Of a DNA stretch of 64,000 nt, positions 6,586 through 15,191 are shown piece after piece. The notes beneath the pieces are model-generated. The model searched no databases, was not told the DNA's origin, and saw nothing but the letters and a program-made list of their open reading frames with translations. Each line of letters begins with the position of its first letter. Positions within the stretch are counted from its first letter, which is position 1. The position numbers and the translations under genes were made by a program. Source of the DNA: Clostridiales bacterium (GTDB lineage: Bacteria; Bacillota; Clostridia; Oscillospirales; Oscillospiraceae); NCBI GenBank assembly GCA_029265405.1, contig JAJUJI010000014.1, positions 1 to 64,000 of the forward strand, in the 5' to 3' direction.

Positions 6586-9035
6586 CAGAACCTGTTCTCG
6601 TTCCTGGATATGATGTCGTTTTGCAGGTCTGTCCCGAGCTCGACAAAGTAGGCCGAGTAGCCCGCGATCCTTACAACCAGGTCGCGGTATGCCGCCGGAT
6701 TCCTTTGAGCCGCCCTCAGGGTATCCGTATCCACCACGTTGTACTGCACCTCCAGCCCGCCGCTTTCAAAATAACGCTTTGTCATTTCCCTTACCTTTGC
6801 CATTCCGGCTTCGTTGCTGAGGACCGAGGGGTGCAGGCGCAGGTTCAGGGCTATACCGCCCATGTAATGGTGGTGGTCGAAGCATACGGTAGACTCGAAA
6901 ACCGCCGTAGGGCCGTTTTTGTCCCTCCCCTGGGCGGGAGACATGGCGTCGGCCAAGGGCTCGCCGGTGCGCCTGCCGTCGGGGGTCGCGAAGGTGATGT
7001 AGCCCTGGGCCACATGGTCCGAGGCGCCGTACAGGCCGGATTTGTACACCTTGCTTCGCATGCTGTGGCATTCCTGACATAGCCTGTAATACAGCTCCAC
7101 GCACCACTTAAGCTCCTCGTCGGCATAGGGGTCGCCGTTGCCGTAGTGCGGCACCTCGGTGAGGATACGCTGGCGGAGCACCTCGTAGCCCTTCCAGTTT
7201 GCCATCCACGCCTCGTAAAGCTCGCGTGTGGTGCACAGCTTCTTGTCGAAGCACATGTACTTGATGGTGCTGAGACTGTCGGCAAGGGTTGCCAGTCCCG
7301 TCGCGGTGCCGCCGTAGCTGTTGTACTTGGCTCCGCCCGCCACAACGTCCTTGCCCTTTTCCATGCAGCCCTCAATGGAAATGGACAATATGGCCTGAGG
7401 CGCGTAGTATTGGGAAATATACTCCGCGTAGTTGTTCGTGGAGATGAACATGCGCATTATATGGCGGCCCATTTTTTCAACTGCCTCGCGGACCTGCTCC
7501 ATGGAGGTCATATTGTACAGGTAATCGGTTTCGACGCTGGCCTTTTCACCATTGAAGGGATTGACGCCGTTGTTGAGGGCCATATTCAGAATGCCGCCCC
7601 ACCAGACGCTGGCATGCGGGGGATGCATGCCGTTGGGCGCCGGATAGTCGTTGCCGCAGCCCACGATTTCCTGGCAGCCAATAATGGCGTAATCCCTGGC
7701 GTCCCGCAGCTCAAAATCAAGCTGCTCCATCAGGGCGGGGATTATCACCTCGTCGTTCTGGTACAGCGGAAGCCCGCCCACAAGCTTCGAGGTTTCAAGT
7801 GCCAGCTCCCACAGCTTGTCGGGCGAATTCCTGTTGAAGCGGAGGGATATGGTGGGGTCGTGCAGCTTCAGGCGGCCCACCGTTTCGAGAACCATATAGG
7901 TAACGGGATTTGTGGCGTCCTCCCCGGTGTCGCGGTCTACGCCGCCTATGGTTGTATGCTGATAGGTGTTGCCTATTCCCGTAGTGTTTACAAGCTTGGC
8001 CGGTCCCGCGCCGTAAAAGCAGTTGGCCTTGAGGAAAAAGGCGTCCACTATCTCCTGGGCCTCGTCCAGGGTAATGCGCCCGGCCTCAAGATCCCTTTTA
8101 AGGAAGGGCCAGGTATACTGGTCGAAGCGGCCGAGAGCCGGGGATGGCAGCAGGCTTTCAATCTGTATTAGCACCTGGTACATCATGATCCCCTGAACGG
8201 CCTCCCAGAAGGTGCGGGCCGGATGCTCCGCCAGATTGCTTAGCCCGTCGGCCATCATCTCAAGCTCCTTTTTCCGCTTGGCATTATCCTCCCTTGCCGC
8301 CTTTTCGGAGCACAGCGTGGCATATCGGCGGATAAGAGTCGTCGCCGCGTCGCAGGTGATGACGGCCGATTTGTAGAACATATATTTTTCGACGTCCTCG
8401 CCCATAAGGTTTCCGTAGTGCGCGTCGAGCCAGTCCTGGGCCTGCTTTCTTATGGCGGCATAACCGACGTTTATTATTTTTTCATAGCCCGCCACCAGAT
8501 GGCCGGCGGGCAGGCTGACTAGTCCCATTCCGCCGTCGACATAGCTGCTGACGTTGAGCCTTTTCAGCTCGGCAAAATGGTCGGGCTGCCACGCGTCGGC
8601 CACAGCGCCCACCTTCCGCGTTTTCCAAAAATCGAGGGAGCTGCGTATGATTTCATAGTCCTCCGGGCTAATGGTATGCCTGAGCTCCTCGTTGTCGGGG
8701 TTATGATAAAGCCCGTCCTCCCGTATGGTCCACTCGCCCCTTGATATAGGTTCGACTATCCATTCGGAAACGCCCCATTCCGGATACTGGGGGCTGCTGA
8801 AAAAATGCGGGCCCTTATTGCCGACGATAAGCTCGAAATCCTCCACCCGGACCGTCATTCTCTCGCACAGCTCCTTAAGGGCCAGCGGACGCTTTATGAT
8901 CGGAACCACGCTGTCGTATTTCCTGTAGGCGTCCGTAATGATGACCAGCCTTTCGGCGTCGTTGCGGATAACCCTGTCCCGGATAAGCTCGCGCATGTAT
9001 TTTATGCGCTCGGTTGCCGGCCTGAATTTATACAT
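6585..9035 (-). CDS. Glycyl radical enzyme (pyruvate formate-lyase/dehydratase superfamily)
   Basis: The protein has 816 residues from the ATG at 9035, which has GGGAGGG about 10 bases upstream; an upstream in-frame ATG at 9086 lacks one. It is a complete glycyl radical enzyme. The radical Gly792 lies in RIAGYSAYF, 25 residues from the C-terminus, and the thiyl Cys454 lies in GCQE with Glu456 next but one. The Cys-x-Glu pair separates it from true pyruvate formate-lyases (Cys-Cys) and places it with diol dehydratase, decarboxylase or C-S/C-N lyase types. The Gln in GCQE is less usual than Val or Ile. Substrate is not assignable. The enzyme needs a radical-SAM activase; none is seen next to it. 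A HAD phosphatase follows directly. A sigma-A-type promoter lies at 9100-9128. Confidence 0.9.
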   Translation of the reverse strand: MYKFRPATERIKYMRELIRDRVIRNDAERLVIITDAYRKYDSVVPIIKRPLALKELCERMTVRVEDFELIVGNKGPHFFSSPQYPEWGVSEWIVEPISRGEWTIREDGLYHNPDNEELRHTISPEDYEIIRSSLDFWKTRKVGAVADAWQPDHFAELKRLNVSSYVDGGMGLVSLPAGHLVAGYEKIINVGYAAIRKQAQDWLDAHYGNLMGEDVEKYMFYKSAVITCDAATTLIRRYATLCSEKAAREDNAKRKKELEMMADGLSNLAEHPARTFWEAVQGIMMYQVLIQIESLLPSPALGRFDQYTWPFLKRDLEAGRITLDEAQEIVDAFFLKANCFYGAGPAKLVNTTGIGNTYQHTTIGGVDRDTGEDATNPVTYMVLETVGRLKLHDPTISLRFNRNSPDKLWELALETSKLVGGLPLYQNDEVIIPALMEQLDFELRDARDYAIIGCQEIVGCGNDYPAPNGMHPPHASVWWGGILNMALNNGVNPFNGEKASVETDYLYNMTSMEQVREAVEKMGRHIMRMFISTNNYAEYISQYYAPQAILSISIEGCMEKGKDVVAGGAKYNSYGGTATGLATLADSLSTIKYMCFDKKLCTTRELYEAWMANWKGYEVLRQRILTEVPHYGNGDPYADEELKWCVELYYRLCQECHSMRSKVYKSGLYGASDHVAQGYITFATPDGRRTGEPLADAMSPAQGRDKNGPTAVFESTVCFDHHHYMGGIALNLRLHPSVLSNEAGMAKVREMTKRYFESGGLEVQYNVVDTDTLRAAQRNPAAYRDLVVRIAGYSAYFVELGTDLQNDIISRNENRF

Positions 9036-9099
9036 TGGAAATACCCTCCCGCCATTACTTTGTTCACATGAAAACCAAATCATCATTTATTATCATAAT

Positions 9100-9128
9100 A
9101 TTATATCTTAAGACTTGCGGATTTGCAA
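9100..9128 (-). promoter_or_regulatory. Predicted promoter of the glycyl radical enzyme gene
   Basis: On the minus strand, TTGCAA (9123-9128), a 17-base spacer and TATAAT (9100-9105) form a good sigma-A promoter. It lies about 65 bases upstream of the start at 9035. It sits in the 172-base divergent region shared with the MBL-fold hydrolase gene. Confidence 0.6.
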
Positions 9129-9207
9129 ACAAATGTGATAAACTAAGAGCGTCGTCAGGCTTTATTTTTGTGAGAATTAAGAAATAACGATAAGGAGATG
9201 CATTCAT

Positions 9208-10074
9208 ATGAGCATGGAAGTACGCGAGCATACCCACGGACCCGGAAAGCTGAAAACCAAGACCATGATAGCCGACGAGAAGGGCTTTTGCGTTACGAGC
9301 TGTCTCATCATGGGCGAAAAGGACTGTGTTCTGATAGACACGCAGTGGACGCGTTCCAACGCTTATCGAGTCATAGCCGAAATAGCCGAAACCAACCTGA
9401 ACCTTAAGGCGGTGTTTGCCACCCATGCCCACCCGGACCATTACTTCGGCATAGGCTACATCAAGCAGGCTTTCCCCGATTGCATAGCCTACGCCATGCC
9501 GGAGGACATAGAAACTATAAAGGCCCAGTTCCATGACAAAACCGAGCATTGGGAAAAGGTCATAGGCAAGGTCAACCACTGCCGCATACTGCCCGAGCTC
9601 ACCCCACTTCCTGAAAGCAACGTGATAGAGCTCGAGGGCGAGGAAATCAGGATAATACCCAAGGTTTGGGGCGACCTTAAGTACAACACCTGCGTATGGG
9701 TCCCCTCCATAAAGACCTTCATAGGCAGCGACGTCCTGTTTTCGCAGGCCCATCCCTTCACCTGCGAGGTCAGCGCGAAGGGCCGTGCCAAGTGGATAGC
9801 GGATATAGAAAAATTCATGAACTATGGCGCCGAGGTCGTCGTTCCCGGCCATGTCAAGCACGGCGAGCCCTTCGACGAGAGAGCCTTCACCTTCACAAGG
9901 GACTACCTTATAGCCACCGACGAGGAGCTGGCCAAGACCAAGAACGAGAAGGAATTTTTCTACAACATGTGCATGCGCTTCCCCGATGCCGTCCTGATAT
10001 TCCTCAGCAATGAGATGAACGCAAACGTGTTCCTCGGCGGGCGCGAGTGGAACTGGAGCGACATGAACGATTGA
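9208..10074 (+). CDS. MBL-fold metallo-hydrolase
   Basis: A 288-residue metallo-beta-lactamase-fold hydrolase. The zinc motif THAHPDHYFG lies near residues 72-81 (H-x-H-x-D-H). Later ligands are the Asp of IGSDVLFSQAHP near 175 and the His of VVPGHVKHGE near 215, so the metal site looks complete. The start has AAGGAG 9 bases upstream. No signal peptide, so it is cytosolic. Such proteins hydrolyse thioesters, lactones or phosphoesters; no subgroup is evident. It is divergent from the glycyl radical enzyme gene across a shared control region and about 80 bases upstream of pyrR on the same strand. Confidence 0.85.
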   Translation: MSMEVREHTHGPGKLKTKTMIADEKGFCVTSCLIMGEKDCVLIDTQWTRSNAYRVIAEIAETNLNLKAVFATHAHPDHYFGIGYIKQAFPDCIAYAMPEDIETIKAQFHDKTEHWEKVIGKVNHCRILPELTPLPESNVIELEGEEIRIIPKVWGDLKYNTCVWVPSIKTFIGSDVLFSQAHPFTCEVSAKGRAKWIADIEKFMNYGAEVVVPGHVKHGEPFDERAFTFTRDYLIATDEELAKTKNEKEFFYNMCMRFPDAVLIFLSNEMNANVFLGGREWNWSDMND

Positions 10075-10153
10075 CGGTCGGCATCCGTAACGGATTCCTG
10101 CCAGGCGGTCCGGGCGCTTTGCTAATCTAAGATCCGAAAGGAATTTCGCTTTT

Positions 10154-10696
10154 ATGTACGTTCAGAAGGCCATCCTGCTGGACGGGCCGGCCATCGACCG
10201 TTCACTTATGCGCATATCCCATGAGATCGTGGAAAAAAACGCCCCCTGTGAAAATCTGTGCATAGTCGGAGTTTACAGGCGCGGCGTGCCGCTGGCAAGG
10301 CAGATAGCCGAAAACGTGCGCAGGATATCCGGGATAGCGCCGAACTTGGGCGAAATAGACATCAGCCTTTACAGAGACGACCTTACGGAGAAGGGCGAGC
10401 AGGCAACCGTCGAAAACACCAGGATAGACTTTGACCTCAAGGGCAAGATCGTGGTTTTGGTAGACGACGTCCTGTACACGGGCAGGACCACCCGGGCGGC
10501 TATAGAGGCGCTCATACGCAGGGGAAGGCCCGCAGCCATACAGCTTGCGGTGCTCGTGGACAGGGGCCACAGGGAGCTTCCTATCAGGGCCGATTTTGTG
10601 GGAAAAAACGTTCCCACCTCCCACAGGGAGCTCATTGAGGTAAGAGTTCCGGAATTTGACGGCGTCAAGGAAGTCGCCATCCTGGAAGACAGGTAA
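10154..10696 (+). CDS. pyrR: PyrR bifunctional regulator / uracil phosphoribosyltransferase
   Basis: This 180-residue protein matches PyrR in length and order. An N-terminal strand leads to GVYRRGVPLARQ, a flexible loop, and the PRPP-binding motif VVLVDDVLYTGRTTRAA near residues 98-114, then LVDRGHRELPIRADFVGKN, typical of PyrR. PyrR binds pyr-operon mRNA when UMP is high and attenuates transcription; it also makes UMP from uracil and PRPP. In Bacillus the gene heads the pyr operon just after rluD. Here it stands alone with a terminator directly behind it, so any attenuation would act in trans on pyr genes outside the window. AAAGGA lies about 11 bases upstream of the ATG. Confidence 0.93.
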   Translation: MYVQKAILLDGPAIDRSLMRISHEIVEKNAPCENLCIVGVYRRGVPLARQIAENVRRISGIAPNLGEIDISLYRDDLTEKGEQATVENTRIDFDLKGKIVVLVDDVLYTGRTTRAAIEALIRRGRPAAIQLAVLVDRGHRELPIRADFVGKNVPTSHRELIEVRVPEFDGVKEVAILEDR

Positions 10697-10704
10697 AATT
10701 GCTG

Positions 10705-10746
10705 AAAATGGGCTGCGGCAAAGCAAACTGCCGCAGCCCATTTTTG
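10705..10746. terminator. Bidirectional terminator between pyrR and the GGDEF-EAL gene
   Basis: A 16-bp perfect stem (10705-10720 with 10729-10744) with a T-run on the plus side. The A-run at the other foot gives a T-run on the minus strand. It serves two convergent genes. Confidence 0.85.
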
Positions 10747-10810
10747 CTTTTTTATAAAGCATTTCGCTTCTCTGCCAGTAAATATTGTCTCGCGGCCAAG
10801 TCTTAATTCG

Positions 10811-13129
10811 TCAGCCGCATAAAAACCTTTCCTCAAACACCTCGGCCGGTACGGGCCGTCCGAGCAGATAACCCTGGACCTGGTCGCAGCCTAGCTCCGC
10901 AAGCAGCTCCAGCTGCTCCTGGGTCTCCACTCCTTCGGCGACGGTGACGATTCCCGCGGCCTTTGCCATGGTGATTATCGCCTTTATTATGCTCAGACCC
11001 GTTCCTCCGTAAGCGCTTAAATTGTCTATAAGAGTTTTGTCGATCTTTATCTTATCGAAAGGGTACTTCCCCAGATAGGACAAAGACGAATAGCCCGACC
11101 CAAAATCGTCAATCGATATGGTCATTCCGGCTTTTTTTATCAGCTCCAGAACGGCATAAGCCTTAAATTCGTCGCCCAACATAAAGCTTTCCGTTATTTC
11201 CGTTTCCAGCCATTCAGCAACTGCAGCTTTATTGCCAAGCAGGGACTTTATCGCCGCGGCAAAACTGTCGTCCCCAAGCTGCTTTGGCGAAATATTGAAG
11301 GATATTTTCAGCCGCCGCCCATTCTTGTTCCATTCATAGGCCTGCAGTATAGCCTTACTCATCACCCAGCTTCCTATTTTATTGATGCAATCCGTTTCCT
11401 CCGCTACGGGTATGAATTTGCCGGGCGAAATGTAGCCGTATTCGGGATTATTCCAGCGCACGAGCGCCTCAGCTCCTACAAGCTTTATATCCGGCAGCGA
11501 AAATTGCGGCTGGAAGAACACCTCAAGCTCCTTTTCGATATCGGTCCGCTTGAGCAGCGCCTCTATTTCATATTGGCTGTTTACGGACTCGCATGTCATC
11601 GCGTTGTAAAATTGGTATTTGTTGTAGCCCTGCGACTTTGCCATGTACATGGCTATATCCGCATGTTTCAACAGGGTGCTGGCGTCGCCGGCGTTTTCCG
11701 AATGCAAAGATATTCCGACGCTAATCGATACCTTCAGCGTCAGACCGCCGCACTTTATGGGTTTCCCAAATATATGTATTATCTGCTGGCAAAACTCTTC
11801 TATGTCCCTCCTGGCATATTTCCCCTGAAAAAGCACCGCAAATTCGTCTCCGCCAAGCCGCGCCAGCAGGGCCCCGCAGTCGTTCCATTCAATCATTCTA
11901 TGGGCCAGCTCCGTCAGCACCCTGTCGCCGACGTCATGCCCGTAAAGGTCGTTTATCGCCTTGAAGCGGTCCATATCTATGAGCGCGATCGCCAAAAGCT
12001 CGTTGGGCCGCTTTGACTCTATGGCTTGCTTAAGGGCGTTTAAAAAGTAGCTTCTGTTGTACAGCGCAGTCAGGGTATCCATGTTGGCCAAATATGTCAG
12101 CTCCCTGACCTGCTCCTCCACTCGCTTTTCGAGGCTTTCGTTTATTTCCTTCTCGCGCTCAAGCAGCTTGTGGTATTCCAGCGAGAGCTGAAGATACCTG
12201 CTTAAGGCGCTGTGAATAAGGACGATCAGGACGAATACCGCAATGTCCCAAAGGCACAAAACGCCCGTTTCGCTTACAGCGCATAATACCAACGCCGCAA
12301 GCGGAAAAAACGCCAGCGATTTCCACGTGTTTTTGTTCCCCAGATTTGAAAAGGTCATTTCCTGCGCGCCCGAGCTTTTGTCCAATATTTCTGCGACAGG
12401 TCCGAAGGCTATAAGCGACAGCGCAAGAATGTACAGGAAATCGTTTATGGAGTTTGGATTATAAGCATTGTTGTATAGCAAATAATAATAATAAATGTCT
12501 GTAAGCGCAAAAAGCAGGATCCCGGCGGATAAGATTCGCAAAAACAGCGCTACCGGTCCCGAGCGCCTGGTGAGCAATATCGTCAGGCTCATTATTATTA
12601 TCATAATGTCGGAAATAAGGGAGAAAACGCTGGAATAGTCCGAGGAAAGAAGCCTTGCGAGCATAGCCCAGTCCTTCCCGGCAAGCGCAATCCACGCAAA
12701 ATACACCGTGGCGATGGTAATGGCCGCCAGGTCAAATAAAAATTGGCCAAGATGCCATTTGTCCGAATAAGCGAACGCCACCGCCAGCAGCGCCGAAAGC
12801 AGCAGAAAATTGGGCAAAACGTAAACCAGCATAATTAAAGCGTCGGACTGCGGATCCCGCCCCTGAAAAAAAGCTGCCGCCCACATCGTGTCGGCCACGC
12901 CCCAGGCAAAGCAGGCGGCGGAGTATATCAGCAGCGTAAAATCGGCCTTCTTGCTGCGTTCGGTATTCCTGTATGAAAAAAACAATATGAACGACGCGCA
13001 GAAGCCGCAAAGAGGCGAAATTATATTGCCCAAAGCCTCGGCTTTAAGCAATACGGCGCACAAATACGATATAAGAAGCGCTATCTGAGCGCAGGCCAAC
13101 GATAATGCAATCGTCTTATTCCTGTTCAT
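10811..13129 (-). CDS. Membrane GGDEF-EAL cyclic-di-GMP enzyme
   Basis: A 772-residue protein. The first 290 or so residues form about nine hydrophobic membrane segments, a possible sensor. A short coiled coil (EREKEINESLEKRVEEQVRE) links to a GGDEF domain with the intact motif ARLGGDEF near residue 425. An EAL domain follows with EALVRW near 550, DDFGSGYSS and the end motif AEGVET. Both catalytic signatures look complete, so it may make and degrade cyclic-di-GMP, one activity usually dominating. The GAGGAG site 6 bases before the ATG supports the start. It is monocistronic, convergent with pyrR and divergent from the Noc-like gene. Confidence 0.92.
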   Translation of the reverse strand: MNRNKTIALSLACAQIALLISYLCAVLLKAEALGNIISPLCGFCASFILFFSYRNTERSKKADFTLLIYSAACFAWGVADTMWAAAFFQGRDPQSDALIMLVYVLPNFLLLSALLAVAFAYSDKWHLGQFLFDLAAITIATVYFAWIALAGKDWAMLARLLSSDYSSVFSLISDIMIIIMSLTILLTRRSGPVALFLRILSAGILLFALTDIYYYYLLYNNAYNPNSINDFLYILALSLIAFGPVAEILDKSSGAQEMTFSNLGNKNTWKSLAFFPLAALVLCAVSETGVLCLWDIAVFVLIVLIHSALSRYLQLSLEYHKLLEREKEINESLEKRVEEQVRELTYLANMDTLTALYNRSYFLNALKQAIESKRPNELLAIALIDMDRFKAINDLYGHDVGDRVLTELAHRMIEWNDCGALLARLGGDEFAVLFQGKYARRDIEEFCQQIIHIFGKPIKCGGLTLKVSISVGISLHSENAGDASTLLKHADIAMYMAKSQGYNKYQFYNAMTCESVNSQYEIEALLKRTDIEKELEVFFQPQFSLPDIKLVGAEALVRWNNPEYGYISPGKFIPVAEETDCINKIGSWVMSKAILQAYEWNKNGRRLKISFNISPKQLGDDSFAAAIKSLLGNKAAVAEWLETEITESFMLGDEFKAYAVLELIKKAGMTISIDDFGSGYSSLSYLGKYPFDKIKIDKTLIDNLSAYGGTGLSIIKAIITMAKAAGIVTVAEGVETQEQLELLAELGCDQVQGYLLGRPVPAEVFEERFLCG

Positions 13130-13189
13130 ATCTGCTCCTCACCGCATGCTCAGGGCAGCGTGCAGCCAAGGTACGCCGCTCATACTTAT

Positions 13190-13218
13190 AATATATACCA
13201 TATTTATCGGCGCAACAA
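13190..13218 (-). promoter_or_regulatory. Predicted promoter of the GGDEF-EAL gene
   Basis: On the minus strand, TTGTTG (13213-13218), a 17-base spacer and TATATT (13190-13195). It lies about 60 bases upstream of the ATG at 13129. The rest of the 315-base gap 13130-13444 is strongly AT-rich between about 13200 and 13310 and shows no gene. Confidence 0.5.
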
Positions 13219-13444
13219 GCCTTTTCTTTAATTATAAGTATGATTTATCGCACTATTTGTTTATATTATTTATGCATTTGATTAATTATATATCTATTAA
13301 GTTAAATCGGTGATTGCTGGCAGGCGCTTTTTTCGGTGGGACCGACGGTGCGCTTAAAATCCATTATTTTACAATTGCGCGACATATTTCTTTCGTTTTT
13401 TTCGCAAGCGGGGTCTATTATCGGCGTGAAAGGACGTATGGAGC

Positions 13445-14266
13445 ATGAAATCACCGTCGCTTTACGGAAGCCGTAAAATACTCAACCTCCCCATAGCGGA
13501 TATAGCTTCAAATCCGAACCAGCCAAGAAAGCAGTTTGACAGGGACGCGCTTGGCGAGCTAGCCGACAGTATAAGCCGCTACGGCATATTGCAGCCTCTG
13601 ACCGTACGGAAGGCCGCCTCGGGCTTTATGCTCGTAGCGGGCGAGCGCCGTCTCCGCGCGGCCAAGCTGGCGGGGCTCAGCGACGTCCCCTGCATACTTA
13701 TTGAGGCGGACAATATGGACTCCGGCCTGATTGCGCTTGTCGAAAACCTGCAAAGACAGGACTTGGACTTCATTGAGGAGGCGGAAGGCCTTTCCACTCT
13801 CATCAGGGCCTACGGCCTGTCCCAGGAGGAGGCAGCCAGACGCGTCAGCAAGTCGCAATCGGCGGTGGCAAACAAGCTCAGGCTGCTGAAGCTCTCGCCT
13901 GAAATACTCTACATACTGCGCGAAAAGGGGCTTACCGAGCGGCACGCCCGGGCCCTTTTGCGCATTGACGGAGAGGAGGACAGGCTCGCCGCTTTAAAAT
14001 ACGTCGTTGAAAACGACCTTAATGTGGCGCAAACCGACGAATACATAGACAAGCTGTTGAAGGGCAGGCCTCCAAAGGCGGAAGAGCCCTCGCCGAAGCG
14101 CAAAAAAAGCCCCTTCTTCGTGCTCAAGGATGTGCGCGTATTCCTGAACACGATATCAAAGGGGCTCGGAATAATGAAAAGCTCCGGTATAGACGCTTCA
14201 TGCAGCCAGAGCGAGACAGATACGGAGCTTATCCTTACTATAACGATACCTAAGCCTAGAGCCTGA
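13445..14266 (+). CDS. noc: Noc/ParB-family CTP-dependent DNA-binding protein
   Basis: This 273-residue protein has the ParB N-terminal domain with NPNQPRKQF near residue 24, GERRLRAAK near 66 (the CTP-binding arginine motif) and ENLQRQDL near 100. A helix-turn-helix follows (LSQEEAARRVSKSQSAVANKLRLL), then a basic linker and a C-terminal dimerisation part. No parA lies next to it, and the sequence style (QPRKQF, ENLQRQDLDFIEEAEGL) is that of Firmicute Noc, which clamps onto DNA and keeps the division septum off the nucleoid. A plain chromosomal ParB/Spo0J is the alternative. It stands alone; its 3' end overlaps the 3' end of the convergent rluD gene by 11 bases. Confidence 0.8.
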   Translation: MKSPSLYGSRKILNLPIADIASNPNQPRKQFDRDALGELADSISRYGILQPLTVRKAASGFMLVAGERRLRAAKLAGLSDVPCILIEADNMDSGLIALVENLQRQDLDFIEEAEGLSTLIRAYGLSQEEAARRVSKSQSAVANKLRLLKLSPEILYILREKGLTERHARALLRIDGEEDRLAALKYVVENDLNVAQTDEYIDKLLKGRPPKAEEPSPKRKKSPFFVLKDVRVFLNTISKGLGIMKSSGIDASCSQSETDTELILTITIPKPRA

Positions 14267-15191
14267 GCCTTGCGAGGGCTTCATTGAAATATCCAGGCAA
14301 GGGCGTCGTGAATTCCATCTCCTCGCCGCTGGAGGGGTGGATAAATCTTATTGTTTTCGCGTGAAGGCACTGGCCGTCCAAGCCCAGCTCCCCCTTTTTG
14401 CCTCCGTATAATACGTCGCCCGCTACGGGATGTCCGATATAGGCCATATGCACTCTGATCTGGTGGGTCCTGCCCGTGTAGAGCCTGCACCTGACATGCG
14501 TATAGCCGCGATAGGCGCATATTGTCTCGAAATATGTCATGGCGCTTCTCGAATTTTTATCGGTAACGGCCATTTTCTTCCGGTCAGCGGGATGCCTGCC
14601 TACAGGCTTGTCTATAACGCCGCTGTCGTCCTTCGGCCTGCCTATCACTAGGGCCTCGTAAATTCTCGACAGGCTCCGGCTGCCAAGCTGCCGCGACAGG
14701 GCCAGATGCGCCCTGTCGTTTTTCGCGGCTATGATCAGGCCGGAGGTGTCCTTGTCCAGCCGGTGGACGATGCCCGGACGCAGCTCTCCGCCTATTCCGG
14801 AGAGGCTGCTCCCGCAATGGTTCAGCAGTGCGTTTACGAGGGTGCCGCTATTGTGACCCGCTGCGGGGTGCACCACCATGCCCTTAGGCTTGTTTACGAC
14901 TATAAGGTCCTCGTCCTCGTATATGATGTCCAGCGGGATATCCTCGGCTGCTATATGCGGATCCTCCGCCTCCGGCAACAGTATCTCAAAGCCCTCGCCT
15001 TCCGAAACCCTACGGTTTTTCCTGAGCTCCGGAAGCTTGTCCGCCGCACGGCGGACGGCTCCGCTCTCTATTAGCCTTTGCGCCTGGGTCCGGGTTATTC
15101 CCAGTCCCTGCAGCTTCATGGAGATAAAGGCGTCCAGGCGAAGTCCCGTTTCCTCGGCTGCCGCCGTTATCAGCGTTTCATTTGGTGGCAT
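14256..15191 (-). CDS. rluD: RluD-family 23S rRNA pseudouridine synthase
   Basis: The enzyme isomerises uridines in large-subunit rRNA. From the ATG at 15191 it is 311 residues. An S4 RNA-binding domain (LRLDAFISMKL...RTQAQRLIESGAV) leads into the catalytic domain with GMVVHPAAGH and the active-site motif HRLDKDTSG, whose Asp is the nucleophile. RTHQIRVHMAYIGHPV follows near the end. An in-frame ATG at 15305 would add 38 low-complexity residues read through the lspA coding end, so it is unlikely. The gene overlaps lspA by 14 bases, suggesting coupled translation. The ileS-lspA-rluD order is conserved in Firmicutes. Confidence 0.92.
   Translation of the reverse strand: MPPNETLITAAAEETGLRLDAFISMKLQGLGITRTQAQRLIESGAVRRAADKLPELRKNRRVSEGEGFEILLPEAEDPHIAAEDIPLDIIYEDEDLIVVNKPKGMVVHPAAGHNSGTLVNALLNHCGSSLSGIGGELRPGIVHRLDKDTSGLIIAAKNDRAHLALSRQLGSRSLSRIYEALVIGRPKDDSGVIDKPVGRHPADRKKMAVTDKNSRSAMTYFETICAYRGYTHVRCRLYTGRTHQIRVHMAYIGHPVAGDVLYGGKKGELGLDGQCLHAKTIRFIHPSSGEEMEFTTPLPGYFNEALARLRL

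Noticed and set aside
10075-10153. PyrR-binding loop upstream of pyrR
   Set aside because: An AGATCCGAAAGG stretch looks vaguely similar, but the conserved GAGG core and an attenuator are missing; it is better explained as the ribosome-binding site.
13430-14266. parS or Noc-binding sites near the Noc/ParB gene
   Set aside because: No sequence close to the parS or Noc-site consensus palindromes was seen in the gene or its flanks.
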